Below are positions 21,613 through 33,244 of a stretch of DNA of 64,000 nt, one piece after another. Under the pieces are notes generated by a model. The model had not been told where the DNA came from, did not search any database, and worked only from the letters and a program-made list of their open reading frames with translations. The DNA comes from Callorhinus ursinus (taxonomy: Eukaryota > Chordata > Mammalia > Carnivora > Otariidae), in contig NW_020313005.1 of the NCBI RefSeq assembly GCF_003265705.1, forward strand, positions 22,904,350 to 22,968,349. Reading direction: 5' to 3'. Each line of letters opens with the position of its first letter. The stretch's first letter is position 1. A program made the translations under genes and the position numbers.

Positions 21613-22869
21613 AATATTTTGAATACAAATTCCAGATGAGTACTTCAATTAGTTATTAATTAGACAATTAACTTAATTATCCCTGATCAGATGGAATCCA
21701 GGTGTTCTGGACTCCAAGCAAGTGCAGAGTCCAACTCTGTTTGGAGTGGGTCTAGGTAATGGTATTCTTAATACCCTTCCTGGAAAATTGTGATACGCTC
21801 TAAAGTTTAAGAATCACTGCTTATGAGCGGATCGTTCATTGTGAGTTCTGAGCCTGGCAAAGGGCTGTAAGTCACACTGATCACTTGTCTGCAGGTAAAA
21901 TCCTTTTGACAGGGTTGGCCAAACTGACTCTTTGACGCTTTTGCCCTTATGCTCAGAGAGGCGTCCAGGGGACTGCATCTTCCGGGCAGTCTCCGAGAGT
22001 TGGACCGGAGTCCCACCCAAAAGGCTTGGTGCTGTTGGAGCTGCAAGAGGAGCTCCCGTGAAGTGCTCTTAATTGGGGCGGCTGCACATGTCTAATTGGG
22101 AGGCTACGTGGAAGAACCCTCTATCAATTCTGCCAGTGACAAATGGCAGGAAGGAGCAGCCTCCCACACAATGGGCCTGCCCACTCTTGCTCGTCCACAC
22201 CTCATTATGCCTGAGAAATTAATATTCACGTTGCTTTGTCTTGACAAGCAGGGTGAAACAATGTCAGGTAGTTGCTTCTTCATTCTTTGTCCTCTTGCTG
22301 CATGTTGCCTGAGTGGCACACGGGGCTGGACCTGTACACAGGAAGGTCTCGGCATGCGAAAGCTCCCAGATTTGCTCGCTGTTGATGGGATCTCCTGGAA
22401 GCCCTGCCTCTCTCTCCCCATCCTTCCTCTTCTTGCACCGGGCTGGTGGGAGTCCAGACACCTAAAGATGCTCACACCTCTTTCACCAGGAACTGGGCCA
22501 TCTTCCTGCTCATTTTCCTGGGCTCGCCAAGGAGGTTCAGTTCAACAAAAGGTATTGAGGGTTCACCATAGACCAGGCTCTGGGCCAGGGTAGGGATGTA
22601 GGGACACATTCCTGGCCACGGGGGTGGGGGTGGCGGAAATTCACCATCCCATAAATGTCTCATATCTAAGAAAGTGGAATGGCTGTGAAATCCCAGCAGA
22701 ATTTGGGAACCAGAGGCCAAGGGATGGACCCCAGGTTGAGGCCGACCTGAAATCAACAAATGCAATGACTTTGTGAAGTCTATACAAGGTGGGTTGGGGG
22801 GGAAGTCCTGCCAGTCAACAAGGACGTGTTTCTCTGTAGTAATTCCTAAGCTTCCAGATAAGTCTAGAG

Positions 22870-22871
<2 letters not shown>
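21613..22871. other. Unique non-coding sequence
   Basis: Contains a 165-residue plus-strand open frame (22096-22593) opposed by 123- and 65-residue frames on the minus strand. None shows a familiar domain, and the start sits in unremarkable sequence, so I do not call a gene. The AATTAATATTCACG region near 22218 looks conserved. Confidence 0.4.

Positions 22872-22919
<48 letters not shown>
22872..22919. repeat. (AC)24 microsatellite
   Basis: Twenty-four uninterrupted AC dinucleotides, the longest pure repeat in the window and likely length-polymorphic. Confidence 0.98.
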
Positions 22920-22921
<2 letters not shown>

Positions 22922-22969
22922 CAATTTCTACTTTACACAACACACAGCACACATAGTAAAGCAGGGTGG

Positions 22970-23212
22970 TTAATATTTTATTGATCCCTATAGCATTCTA
23001 GGTGCTTTGTATACGTGCTTTTATCTAATATATGCAACAACTCTGCAAGATAGCTGTCACCATAATTAAGTGAGGAAACTGAGACTCAGAGAGGTTAGGG
23101 AAGTGGCTTGAAGCCACACAGCCAGTAAATGGCAGAGACAAGATTCAAGTGTCCTCTGCTTTACTCCAAAGCCGGTAAAGGTCCTCATGCTCTGCCACAC
23201 TGCCTCTCCCTA
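22970..23212 (-). repeat. MIR SINE relic, antisense
   Basis: GAGGAAACTGAGACTCAGAGAGGTTAGGGAAGTGGC ... CCACACAGCCAGTAAATGGCAGAGAC is a well preserved reversed MIR core. Confidence 0.88.
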
Positions 23213-25339
23213 AAAACACTTACTTTCTTCACTGTTCACTCTTGCTAAGTCCTGTTTGGCCTTTTTAATGAGTCAGAAGCAACTGCAGAGAGCTGGCCTG
23301 TAGTCTGTGCCTTTCCTTCCTACCGGAGCCACCCCCTGACCTCCCCAACTAGGAACGCACTTCGTCTGGCACCTCGCTGCCTGTGCCTCCCCCCGACCTC
23401 CCAGCTGTGCAGTGTGTCCGGCCTTGACATTGAGACTTGCCTCACAAGCTGATCTTTGACAGATACTCTTGCCCACCTGAGACAGAGCCACTGTGCCACT
23501 GCCTTCGGAGTCTCCACATCCTTGAAATGTTCCTGATAATCTCCTCGAGATTGATCCACACTTGTGGAGAGCACAGTGCCTTAATCAGCTTGAGCTCTTT
23601 CGAGGCCCTCTTCCTGCTGAAGGTAGTGATTAGAAAGCTGACTGGCTCACCAGAGGCTCTTCTGAAGGGAACCATCCTGGAGCCAAGCAGAAGGGGCACA
23701 GAGACCCAGAATCTGCACCCTTGGATTGTTGCTGGTGAGCAAGTCAGAGCTTCTCCCCTCTGGGTGACCAGTGGGTCAACATAGTGATCACCTCAGCCCT
23801 CAGATCAGGGTGGAGCTGGGGCAACCAGCGCCCCAGGGAGTTAAATCCAGATATGAGTCCATCACCTGCTACTCCATGTGCCATAATGATATTATTTTCT
23901 GTGGGTGTGAAGACGTGAACAAGTTTGGGGAACTCCGAACACAGAGCTCCACGTAGCTTTCAGATCCCTCTGAGACCTGACATTTGACATTGGCTCTGTT
24001 TGCCCTTTTGCATGTCATTTCATGAGTGTCATTTTGTTGTCTCTTGGACTAGAAGGCATGAAAAGGCAAGGCCACTCCTCCTGGTTTGGGGATTGGGTGG
24101 TAACTAATGCAAGGGTTCCATCAGTAGGGCAGGCTTGGTGATGTGGATGCCTGATTGTTCAGAGGAGTGGGCAGAGTTGGCCCGTCCCTCCCTCTGGCCC
24201 TTCCGTTGAGTGAACCAGCAAGCAGCATGGCTACCCCATACTCTTCTGCCTCTGGAGCCCAGGAGGCAGAAAGAAGGCCTTGGTTACCTGCCATCCTTGG
24301 CTAGCAATGTCATCTAAGTCGCCATCAGCTTTTGCTAACTGGCTCCGACATTGCCACCGCCCTCAGCGTGCTGCATCCTCCCTCCTTGGAAACCCATTGT
24401 GACTCAGGCAAATCCTCATTCCCTACATTTTCAAGTTGCCAGATGCAGAAGTAAACATATTGAACATAGTGTGACTTGTTGATTTCCTCTACCTCCTCTG
24501 GTCTCAGATGGGCTGATTTATACACTTGGTTCTTTGGCTATGTATCTATGGTCCAGACATTTTTATTTTTTCTTTCTTGTTAATGTGAATAAAGTTGGCT
24601 TTTTCCTGTTTGGTCTTTTTCCCCTACACCCCCACAGCTACATGCTCCTACATTAGCCCTGTTTTTAATGCAGCAGGTTCTCCCTTTCATCAAGTAACAT
24701 GTTCCCTATAACTACTTTTGATTGTGCCCAGTATATTTGCATTTGTTTAATGAGGCTCTGCTCAGCTGCTCCTCTTGGGTGCTCAGCTTATGATTAGAAG
24801 GAATGTCATGCTCGTGCCATTTCCAGGTGCCTTTTCAATAAATCAGTTATTTCTCTTCTCTGAGTTTGTTTCCTGGACAATTATTGATTGTGGTGAGCCT
24901 CCCACAGCTCCTAGAGTGGCTTCAGTCAATTGCAACACGGAGAGCAAGACTTGGAGCAAAGAAGAGCCTTAGATTTTGCTTTCATGTAGCCACTGACCTC
25001 CCAGCTTGGGGGGTGAGGGTGAAAGGGAGAAGATGGATGAGCATCCCTGAAACTCTGTATGTGAGCACTTGGCAGATCCCTGGTTTGGAGATTTGTACCT
25101 GGGTCTGACCTTAACATTCAGCATTGGGAATTATAAATAAAACTGTGCCAGGACTTTCTTTTTCCATAGTGGGTCTCTAACTTTACAATTCTAAGCAGTT
25201 CTAACACAATTAATTCAGAACTGAGGCAAAGAACCCAGAGCCCAGAGAGACAAAACCTGCCATCAGCCCACTCCCAAAGACAGCGGCCATTATAATACCA
25301 TTGGCTTGTCAAACAATGGATTCCTCACTCAACCTCAGA
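23213..25339. other. Unique non-coding sequence, 2.1 kb
   Basis: No transposon recognised. Several short frames on both strands around 23.27-23.78 kb overlap each other and carry no domain. AATAAA words occur (for example 24586 and 25136) but without an identifiable upstream exon they mean little. Confidence 0.4.
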
Positions 25340-25780
25340 AAACAGTAAACTCAGTTAAGTCTTCCCCAAGAGGAGAAAAACAATTTGCCTATTGTCTGTG
25401 CAATTTTAGGATAATTGAGCTGACATGCATTTGAATGATAATGAATAAATACTATTCTTATTTGTTATTTACCTACTTTCTCATTTTAACACATAGCACT
25501 AGTGGTAATTACCAAAGTCTATATTTATAGAAAACTGACTCTTTCTTAAGAATCCAATGGGGCAATTATCTCCATACTGTATGTGCTGTTTTTCTGTAAA
25601 TGTTGAAAATTCAGTAATTATCACTAGAACTCGCTGTGGCATTTTGAATACAGATACATAATAAGGAAGGAGGTCACTTTTTCATTAATATTCAGAACAC
25701 ACACTAATTCTCCCTTTTCGTTGGTGGATGAGCTCAGCTTTGGGTTTTGTAAGAACTTTACATAAGCCAGTTAAAAGCTC
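25340..25780. promoter_or_regulatory. Candidate conserved non-coding block
   Basis: AT-rich unique sequence (GGATAATTGAGCTGACATGC, GAATGATAATGAATAAATAC, GTGGTAATTACCAAAG) with homeobox-like cores and no repeat signature. Regulatory role inferred from composition only. Confidence 0.25.
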
Positions 25781-25864
25781 TGCTATCCTGTGGCTTTTGT
25801 TTATTGAGAGTTGATAAGAGCTGTATCAAAGGGAAAGTAGAACAAGAAATATATCTTATAATAA

Positions 25865-26085
25865 AAATAATAGCTCACATTTATTGGATACTTATTATGT
25901 GTCAGGTATTGTGTGATTTCAGAAATTGTCCTCTTCATTTCCTTGATGTCTTTACAAAAAATAGGCACTATCCTTCCCCATGTTACAGAGAAATAGACTG
26001 GGGATTCAGAGAAGTTAGTAACGTGCCTGAGGTCACACAGTTATGGGAGTGAGAGCCAACAACAGAAGCAGGGTCTGCCTGGTTC
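25865..26085 (-). repeat. MIR SINE relic, antisense
   Basis: TTATTGGATACTTATTATGTGTCAGGTATTGTG ... CCCATGTTACAGAGAAATAGACTGGGGATTCAG ... GAGGTCACACAGTTATGGGAG is reversed MIR. Confidence 0.85.
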
Positions 26086-26599
26086 CGTAGCCTTGTCCCT
26101 TCCATGGGAATCTAGAATACACCCAAATCATCTCAGTGACTGAGCTGGAAGCCTGATGCACCCAGACTTGACTCAGTTGGGAGCTATAGTTGCTAAGGGT
26201 TCTTATGGAAATGAACTCATAAGGGCCATTTGCTCCTTATGGTCCTAGAGAATGATGAAATTGTCCAGAGGCTTGCTTTGTCTATTGCGATTAAGCCAAC
26301 ACCGTGAGAGTAGACTTCCCTTTTCATAAGGCTTTGGAGCCCAAAGAATGGGTCAACAGGTGTAGGTGCTTCCGTGTCACTGATTAGTCCTCTGGATTTA
26401 GGGTAAAATTGCAGGAAGGTGACCTCAAAGAATCCACTCTTTTGTTTGGACTTTAGCTTTGTTTTAGCACTTTGTAGACTCTGAATATTAAGCTCTAAGT
26501 TAGGGACCTGTTCACTCACTCATGACTGAGACCTCTTTGCTTGAAGTTCATCATCTATGTAAACCTCAGTACCAATTATCTGTCCTTATGGGTCCTAAT
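26086..26599. other. Unique non-coding sequence
   Basis: No element recognised. Confidence 0.4.
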
Positions 26600-27095
26600 G
26601 GCAAAAGGGTTAATTGTAGTCAATCAAGATGGTTATAAAGATACTAAGCTCTAAATGAGCCAGGGAGTCCGTTCTTCGGTCATTTTTTGGACAGAAGTCC
26701 CATGCACTGCAGTGGAAGTCGGGTGGGCAAAATCCCTAGGTAATATTTCGGTCCAGAATATTCATAACTTTTTAACCAAAAATAGCATCTTGGCAGTGTG
26801 GATAAGGGGATAAACGAGGAGCAACTGAGGAGCTGCAAGCGACGGGGATCAGAGGTCCCACCAATTTATTTGCTTCATACACAGGTGGCGAGAGGTGCTT
26901 TGGACTAATAAACATGTTTTTAATGATTTTGAAGTGAATCCCAAAGCCTTGTTAATACTCCAGTCGCAAAGGGAAATAAGTCTAAAAATGCCTTCATCTC
27001 TCTGAGCCCTGGGTATCTGAAAGCATAGTCCTTGAATCAAGCTATTTTCAGCTCGAACGCATTGCTGAATCATTTCATCTAAATTTCCACTACCT
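26600..27095. promoter_or_regulatory. Candidate conserved non-coding block
   Basis: Unique sequence with TTAATTGTAGTCAATC, ACCAATTTATTTGC, AATAAACATGTTTTTAATG and TTTCATCTAAATTTCC words and no repeat signature. It resembles developmental enhancer sequence in composition. Unproven. Confidence 0.25.
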
Positions 27096-27594
27096 CCCTA
27101 ATGTCTTGCAGTTATTACAGGGAGAGGCAAGTCCTATTTCAATGATGGAAGTCAGTTTATGCGGCTGAACTGGGGAAAACGGGACGTGACACATAGTGAG
27201 CTGGGGCGAATGAAATGGAGAGGAGGTATTATTGCTTTGATCTGCTCATTAGGTGTTCAGTGTGGTCCCACCTGGCCATGAACTCCAGGGGGAGCCCAGC
27301 TTCCTGTCAGAGCACAGGTGAGCAGGCTCGCATAGCTCTCTTCCGTGTTCTCAGGCAGGTGAATGGCGATTGTTTGCACAGGACCGGAGAGACGGCGCCA
27401 CGCCCAGAACGTGGATTAGAGCACAGGTTGACTGAAATGCATTGGCCGATTCCTTGAGCTGAGGTCTCAGGGAGACAGTGCTCATCTCAACAAGAAGGAC
27501 CTGAACGTCCAGCACAGGAGCCCAAAGTGAGAGCAAACTAAGAGAGCCTGATTACTAACCATGACCGCTCAACCTGAGATCGGACAGCTTAGAA
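27096..27594. other. Unique non-coding sequence
   Basis: No element recognised; the 80-residue plus-strand frame at 27215 has no domain. Confidence 0.4.
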
Positions 27595-27735
27595 TCTAGT
27601 CATCAAATAGTTGCTAGTGTTTGTACAACGTCTCCCATATGCCGGACGCTGTACTGAGTACTAGAGATGCAAAATGGGCTCATGCAGATGTGTTGCCTTA
27701 CCTTTCTAGTGGGTAGGACACTTCCCACTAGAAAT
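27595..27735 (+). repeat. Ancient repeat relic containing a perfect 11-bp hairpin
   Basis: GTCTCCCATATGCCGGACGCTGTACTGAGTACTAGAGATGC is the old 'TATGTGCCAGGCACTGTGCTAGG...GGATGC' phrase. TTTCTAGTGGG at 27703-27713 and CCCACTAGAAA at 27724-27734 form a perfect inverted repeat with a 10-base loop. Confidence 0.6.
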
Positions 27736-27899
27736 GGATCGTTCCATCTGCTGGGCAATATTCATCATGGAGTGCTGTCAGAGGCCATCAAGAAACGCTG
27801 TCATAAAGTGCGAAGAAGTTCCGAAAAGAGTCCTGCTGACTACACCCAAAAATATTGGGCCTAGGGGCACGCCTCATCCCCCGACTTGTTGCCACTATC

Positions 27900-28005
27900 C
27901 ATATCAGCTGCATCTTCAAAACAATATTAATGAGAGCCTACTAGATACACAGCTTTATCATCAATGCCTGAAAGGTCCAAAGGCTGGACAGACAAGGTCT
28001 TTGGT
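27900..28005 (+). repeat. Ancient repeat relic (same type)
   Basis: AATATTAATGAGAGCCTACTAGATACACAG ... ATCAATGCCTGAAAGG ... GGACAGACAAGGTC is weakly similar to the mammal-wide 'TACTATGTGCCAGG' repeat. Confidence 0.35.
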
Positions 28006-28364
28006 CTTCTATTATGATTGCAATAGAAAAAAATAGGTTAAGTGCTAGAAAATGACAAACCATGTGCTTAATAGGTAGAATCTATTATATCTGGTCATCA
28101 AGATAAATGGTTCGCATGTAAATTGAGGTTGAAAATTCTCCAGTTCTGCAAGTGCCTTAATAGAAGGTCTGTAGCGTGTCAATATCAGTGCTGGGCTAGT
28201 GGGAGGACTGGATTCAGAAATAGTCTCTTGACTTTTAATTAATGTTTTGACAGCTTGGGCTGATTTCTTTTAGGCCTAAAGAAGTTCATTGCTAACGCTG
28301 AGTAGTTATAAAAGAAGGCTTAGCTCTAGCTGGCCCCGTTCCTATCCAATGCGCACTGGTTCCT
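28006..28364. other. Unique non-coding sequence
   Basis: Nothing recognised. Confidence 0.4.
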
Positions 28365-28530
28365 ACTCACTTACTCATTCATTTTCCATCCACCCATGCA
28401 TTCAGTCAAACAACTATTTATTGAGAATTCTCTATGTACCAAGCACTTTGCAAGGTTCTAGGGGCATGGCAGGCAGCAATCCCCTAGACACAATCCCCTT
28501 ACCCTTTTGGAGTTTACAAGCCAGCAGCCC
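28365..28530 (+). repeat. Ancient mammal-wide repeat relic
   Basis: TTCATTTTCCATCCACCCATGC ... CAACTATTTATTGAGAATTCTCTATGTACCAAGCACTTTGC ... GGTTCTAGGGGCATGGCAGG is the 'CAACAAATATTTATTGAGCACCTACTATGTGCCAGGCAC' phrase. Confidence 0.65.
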
Positions 28531-30298
28531 CCGCAGGGAATTCCAGACAAGGACCACATGACTCCATAACAAAGTCATCTGCTTTCTGGATCAAAGTTCT
28601 CCCTGGAGAAGAGGGATTATGGAGGGAGGGGAGGAGGGGGATGGGGAGCACCTCCTTGAGAGAAGCAGGACAAAAGAGGTGATGGTGTCAGTGGGCCTTG
28701 GTGGTACCCCAGGCATGGGATTCCTTGCTGGCCTCTCAGAGCCTGACCACATCAGGAGCCTAGAATCGGTGATGTAAACATTCGCGTTCGACCCTCGGCA
28801 GGGACCGGCGCCATGCCCAGGGGTGCAGCCTGAGCAGGCGGAGAGCTGAGGTGGCCAACAGAATGGAGCAGATGGGGTTTGTCCAAAGGGCTGCATGGCT
28901 CATTAGTGTGCACCCTCCTTTCCACACAGGCTCCGACGTGCTCGCAGACACCCGCAGCTATCAGGGTTAGAGCCCAGGGCTCGGGGGGCTTAAGACAACC
29001 TCCAGAACAGCAATCCCACTCTCGGGTTTGCAGCCAGGATAGCAACAAAAGGTGGAAACTGCTCTCTCTTGCTCAACCTCCCTGATTAATTTGGTGTTTC
29101 AGACCCAGTAGCCCATGAGGTCTTCATCTCTTTCAGTTACTCCTCCAAACAGATGTCCGTTTTATGAGCCATTCCTGAGCCTTTCCTTGGGAGCCAATTT
29201 CCCTTCCTCCGCATTAATGCCTCTCTGGCAAAAACCAGCCTCCAAAATGCTAGCAATGACCAGGTGTAGGGCTGAGCACAGAGAAGATCCCGGGGCTTAT
29301 CGTTTTTCCTTGTGGTTCCCCACTCCCATTTATGGGATGTTTGCAAGCTACCGAACCTAACAAGAGAAAGCCCGTTACAGCTTGGAAACCTGTGAAAACC
29401 AGAGATTCTGGAGGGACCCTAAGGGACTTGGGGGTTTACACAGACTCTTTTTTTAAGTGCTGTCCAGAAAGAAGGCCTCACGTGTGTGCAGAAAGCTAAT
29501 ATATGGTAATCAGGGCAGTGTGGTGCAGCTGTGAGTTTTCAACAACATAACAAGGAACTTATCGCGGTTTTCCGCTCTTGCTGCATATTCCTGGAATCCT
29601 TGCTTGCTGGAGAGGCGTGAATAGAAGATTTATTTTGTATTGTTAGACTGTCAAGGCACTCTAGAGCAACAACTTTCAAATGATAACTTTCCAAGCCTAC
29701 AGAAGTTGTGAATTACATGCTTTTAGTCCAGTGTGAGCCAGGGGCTGACAGCTCTCCTCTCCCCATCATCCTTTACTTTGCCACTCAATGCCCTATATGA
29801 TCAGTGACTCAACATGCTGCCCTTCCCAGACCCAATGGGGCCATTATTAAGAATGACAGAAATCTATTTCAAGCCATGAAGCAAGCAGAGGTGACTGATG
29901 TGTCATCACAGAAAAAGAACTTTTTGACACCTAGGCCCCCAGAGCCCCCAGGAGAAACTTCTTTGCCAAAATGGAGACCATCTCAAGTTAAGTGGATGTG
30001 AGAAAGGATTCTGAGGTTGAGTGGGGAAGGAAGGGATGGGGGATAGGCCATGAGATGGGAGGTAATGTCGGGGATGGGGTTTTTTTTCCCTCTCTTCTGC
30101 CTTGGCTGGTCACTTAGATGTTGGGGAGAACACAGCTATTCCCTAGAAGCAAGCGGGCATGAGGGCAAAGCCTTGTAGGAGGCAGGACCTGAGGCACTTT
30201 GTCCTTGACCTCTAAGCCAGGTCACACACTGTGTGTGTGACACACACACAGGACACTGTGAAGCCGCCAGCCTCTCCAGCTATCCAAGTGCTATTGAG
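28531..30298. other. Unique non-coding sequence
   Basis: GC-richer unique DNA at 28.6-29.3 kb with several overlapping frames on both strands and no domain. A 21-bp hairpin (GTCACACAC, three-base loop, GTGTGTGAC) lies at 30221-30241 beside a short AC run. Confidence 0.4.
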
Positions 30299-30985
30299 TT
30301 AATTAATTAATTAGCAAACAAATCTCTCAAATAGGGCTGCCAATAGATCGTCATTCTAAAGACAAAGAATGGGACAATTGAATTTTCTACTCCTGCCTCT
30401 CCCTTTATTTTTGCACTGCCTAGAACCTGTGTTATTCCACCCCACACAGGCCATGGTCAGGGCCTTACTCGTCTTCTGTCACCCAACACACAGATACACT
30501 TGGTACACATCTCAATAAGTGGCTACAGGATTGAATTAGGGTCCCACCTGAGAACAGGGCAGATGGCTTTATAGTGCCCCTTCTTGAGTACAGAGAATAT
30601 TGCCTTTTCCCATCAGCTTCTTGCTTAATTTCATTTGCTCCTAGGGCGTGTGAGTCAGGGCTCGTTTTCAAGACTGGGTGATCCTCTTCTCCGCTGCCCC
30701 TTAATGAAGGTTCTGCTGAAGCCAAAGGCTCCGTGTTGTGAAAACTGTTATTGTAGTCTTACTTGGAGCTGCTGAGTGGCTAGCCATGCATTTGGGTTTA
30801 TTATTAGAGGCCTGTACACAAGGGCTGGCTCCTAGCCTGTTTTTTTGTTTTTTTTGTTTTTTCCTAAGGCAGCTGAAAACAGAATAGCTGCATTTGTTTT
30901 GAGGGGAAAAAAGAACAAGAGACTTTGCAAACAGTTATGAAAAAAGCAGAATTGGTCCATTTTGGAACCTCCCGACCTTGACAGT
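30299..30985. other. Unique non-coding sequence
   Basis: Starts with TTAATTAATTAATTAG at about 30299-30314. No gene or transposon recognised. Confidence 0.4.
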
Positions 30986-31345
30986 GTCCCTCTAATGCTA
31001 TATAAACATTTGTTTTCAGTATTTAATAAGCTGCCAGCTGACAAATTGCGGAACTTTTTGCAAGAGCCCCTTATCTTTTCTAGAACCACTGAGATGGCAA
31101 AATATATTCTCTGTCTCAACAATTCACTCTATATTTGCATGTGGAAATTGGAAAGCAAGTTGTTTTTCTTCGTTTGCATGACAAAACTCAGGCCCCAAAA
31201 TACAATTCAGCATTTAATTTGAGCTAGTTAGAGAGTGCAGAAAAGGCCCCCAGCCAGTTTGGCTCAGGTTCGCTGCTGATGTTTCTGTTGTTACAATTAA
31301 AATTGATTTATAACGCTAAGGACGCAAAATACCTCCTTGAGTTGC
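30986..31345. promoter_or_regulatory. Best candidate conserved regulatory element
   Basis: Unique AT-rich sequence free of repeats that strings together recognisable binding words: E-box CAGCTG at 31035-31040, octamer ATTTGCAT at 31133-31140, a second TTTGCAT at 31173-31179, a SOX-like ACAAT at 31293-31297, and GATTTATAAC (CDX/posterior HOX-like) at about 31305-31314. The run GTTGTTACAATTAAAATTGA at 31287-31306 has the look of deeply conserved enhancer DNA. No TATA box, CpG island or transcript evidence accompanies it, so enhancer is likelier than promoter. Inference only. Confidence 0.35.
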
Positions 31346-31389
31346 GCTGCCGTGAACCTGGGGAGTCGGCGGCCTCAGGAGGTCACTAG

Positions 31390-31417
31390 ACACACACACA
31401 CACACACACACACACAC
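31390..31417. repeat. (AC)14 microsatellite
   Basis: Fourteen AC units. Confidence 0.97.
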
Positions 31418-31859
31418 CGTGAAAAACCGCCTTTATTTTAAGGCTTTAATAACTCCGTTAGTTACAGCCTGACAGAGGCTTCCCCACAGTATGAGAGGGT
31501 GGCCAGTCAGCCTGGGGCCAAGAGAAGTTGCCAGAGTCCCTCCATGGAAGTTGCTCCTGATCACAGCTTGCCAAAAGCAGATCACGGAATAGAATTTAGG
31601 ACATTTAATTTTTAAACGCATCATCTCCTTTGCGAATGCCACCTCCACTTACTTCCTTTACCCTCCCAGGCTCAGGAGGAAGCTCCTCCAAACCCTAGGC
31701 CCTTGTCCCTCACCCCCAGGGCAGGAGCATGGAGTGGAGGCACCCCCCGTTTGCAGGGAACCCTCCTTGCTCATCCTCCTCCTGATCAGTCAGGACCTCT
31801 GTTCACTGCACATGTGCTGGGTGTTGACTCGGGGCATGCGCCTTCCGAGGCACTGAGGA

Positions 31860-31861
<2 letters not shown>
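31418..31861. other. Unique non-coding sequence
   Basis: Between two AC microsatellites; no element recognised. Confidence 0.4.

Positions 31862-31900
<39 letters not shown>
31862..31900. repeat. (AC)19 microsatellite
   Basis: Nineteen AC units plus one base. Confidence 0.97.
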
Positions 31901-31901
<1 letters not shown>

Positions 31902-31944
31902 CCCATGCCCTCAAGCTCTAAAGTGGGAGGCTGGTCAACAGGCA

Positions 31945-32172
31945 GTGATAACACTCAGCTAGAGTCTGGGAATGGGAACCTTGGAATCAGAACTTGATTC
32001 TGATTCTGACTGATACACAGAGCTTCTGTGTCTTCGGGCAGGTTACATGCCTACCTTGAGTTTCCTTCCATCGTCTTCCTCAGAGAGCTGTGATATGGGT
32101 ATTATTGGAGACACTATACATGAACCAGCTAACAGAGTGTCTGACACTTAGTAAGCCCGAAATAAATGGTAG
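31945..32172 (+). repeat. MIR SINE relic
   Basis: TTGGAATCAGAACTTGATTCTG ... GTGTCTTCGGGCAGGTTACATGCC ... CTCAGAGAGCTGTGATATGGG ... GTGTCTGACACTTAGTAAGCCC is MIR in sense orientation, diverged. Confidence 0.75.
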
Positions 32173-32444
32173 CCATATCTGTCCCAATAAAGAACCGTGG
32201 GACCCCCAAATATGGCCCCTGCCCACATCTCCGAATAGGCATGTGGAACAATCCCAAACGCCTTCTAGAAATGGCTACCATTTCACCGCAGCGGGGGTCG
32301 AGGTGACCATTTCAACTTTTTAATCAAAACCCATTTAAAAATTTTTCATAGTTACATATGCATTTGAATGGTTAGACCTGTCACTAACGAGAAGGTCTCA
32401 AAACCTAGAGGCTGAGGGTCAGTGTGAGCGCTGCCTGCCAGTGG
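32173..32444. other. Unique non-coding sequence
   Basis: Nothing recognised. Confidence 0.4.
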
Positions 32445-32683
32445 GAATATCTGTACTTTGCAGGGGTGCCTGGGTGGCTCAGTCCTTAAGAGTCTGCCTT
32501 TGGCTCAGGTCATGATCCCAGGGTTCTGGGATGGAGCCCCGCATCGGGCTCCCTGCTCGGCAGGAAGCCTGCTTCTCCCTCTCCCTCTGCCCCCTGCTTG
32601 TGTTCCTGCTCTCGCTATGTCTCTGTCAAATAAATAAATACAATCGTTAAAAAAAAAAAAAAAAGAAAATATCTGTACATTGC
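32445..32683 (+). mobile_element. CAN SINE, complete, with target-site duplication
   Basis: Body starts GGGTGCCTGGGTGGCTCAGTCC at about 32464; contains GCATCGGGCTCCCTGCTCGG, the CT-rich segment and AAATAAATAAATACAATCG before a 16-A tail. Flanks GAATATCTGTACTTTGC (32445-32461) and GAAAATATCTGTACATTGC (32665-32683) are the imperfect target duplication. It is the first CAN SINE after a 17.5-kb interval without one. Confidence 0.95.
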
Positions 32684-33015
32684 CGAGCATGGGGTGGCAG
32701 GGCTGAGCAGCCTTATTTTCCAGAACCATCCTTTCTCCTCATGTCTTTCCTGCTGCATAGAAATGCAACCTGCATTCACCCAAGCACTCTGACGGGTTCC
32801 TGTGCTGCCCTCTGATATCTCAGTGTGAGAAGTTCCATCATTAGATGACAGCGTAAGGTTTTATCTGTGGCAGTCAGTGTGGTCAGAAGAACTACAACTT
32901 GGCAGGGGTTGGGGTGTGGGCAGTCCCTCCTTCCACTGTCCTTACATCCCGCTCACAGGCATGTCACGTGCAGGAAAAGGTCAGGACTCTCTCATCTCAG
33001 GGACACCCCCTCTGC
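32684..33015. other. Unique non-coding sequence
   Basis: Nothing recognised. Confidence 0.4.
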
Positions 33016-33180
33016 AGAAAACGCAGTTAATGTCTGATCCTTATCATCCCTAATTTACAGGTTAGGAGTCTGAGGCATGAGGGAGATCATGTAACTTGCC
33101 TGAAGTTATACACACCGTAGAACGAGGAGTTCAACTCAGGGAAAGACACGCCAAAGCCCCCGAAAAGTGTCCGCTACACA
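33016..33180 (-). repeat. MIR SINE relic, antisense
   Basis: TTACAGGTTAGGAGTCTGAGGCATGAG ... AACTTGCCTGAAGTTATACAC ... GAGTTCAACTCAGG is reversed MIR. Confidence 0.7.
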
Positions 33181-33244
33181 GAGCTCCATCTCTGGCTGAA
33201 TAAAAGACTTCTCTAATTACTACAACCATGGGAGGGAGCTCCCT

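Noticed and set aside
22096..22593. 165-residue plus-strand open frame
   Set aside because: Opposing frames on the minus strand, no domain, no splice or promoter context.
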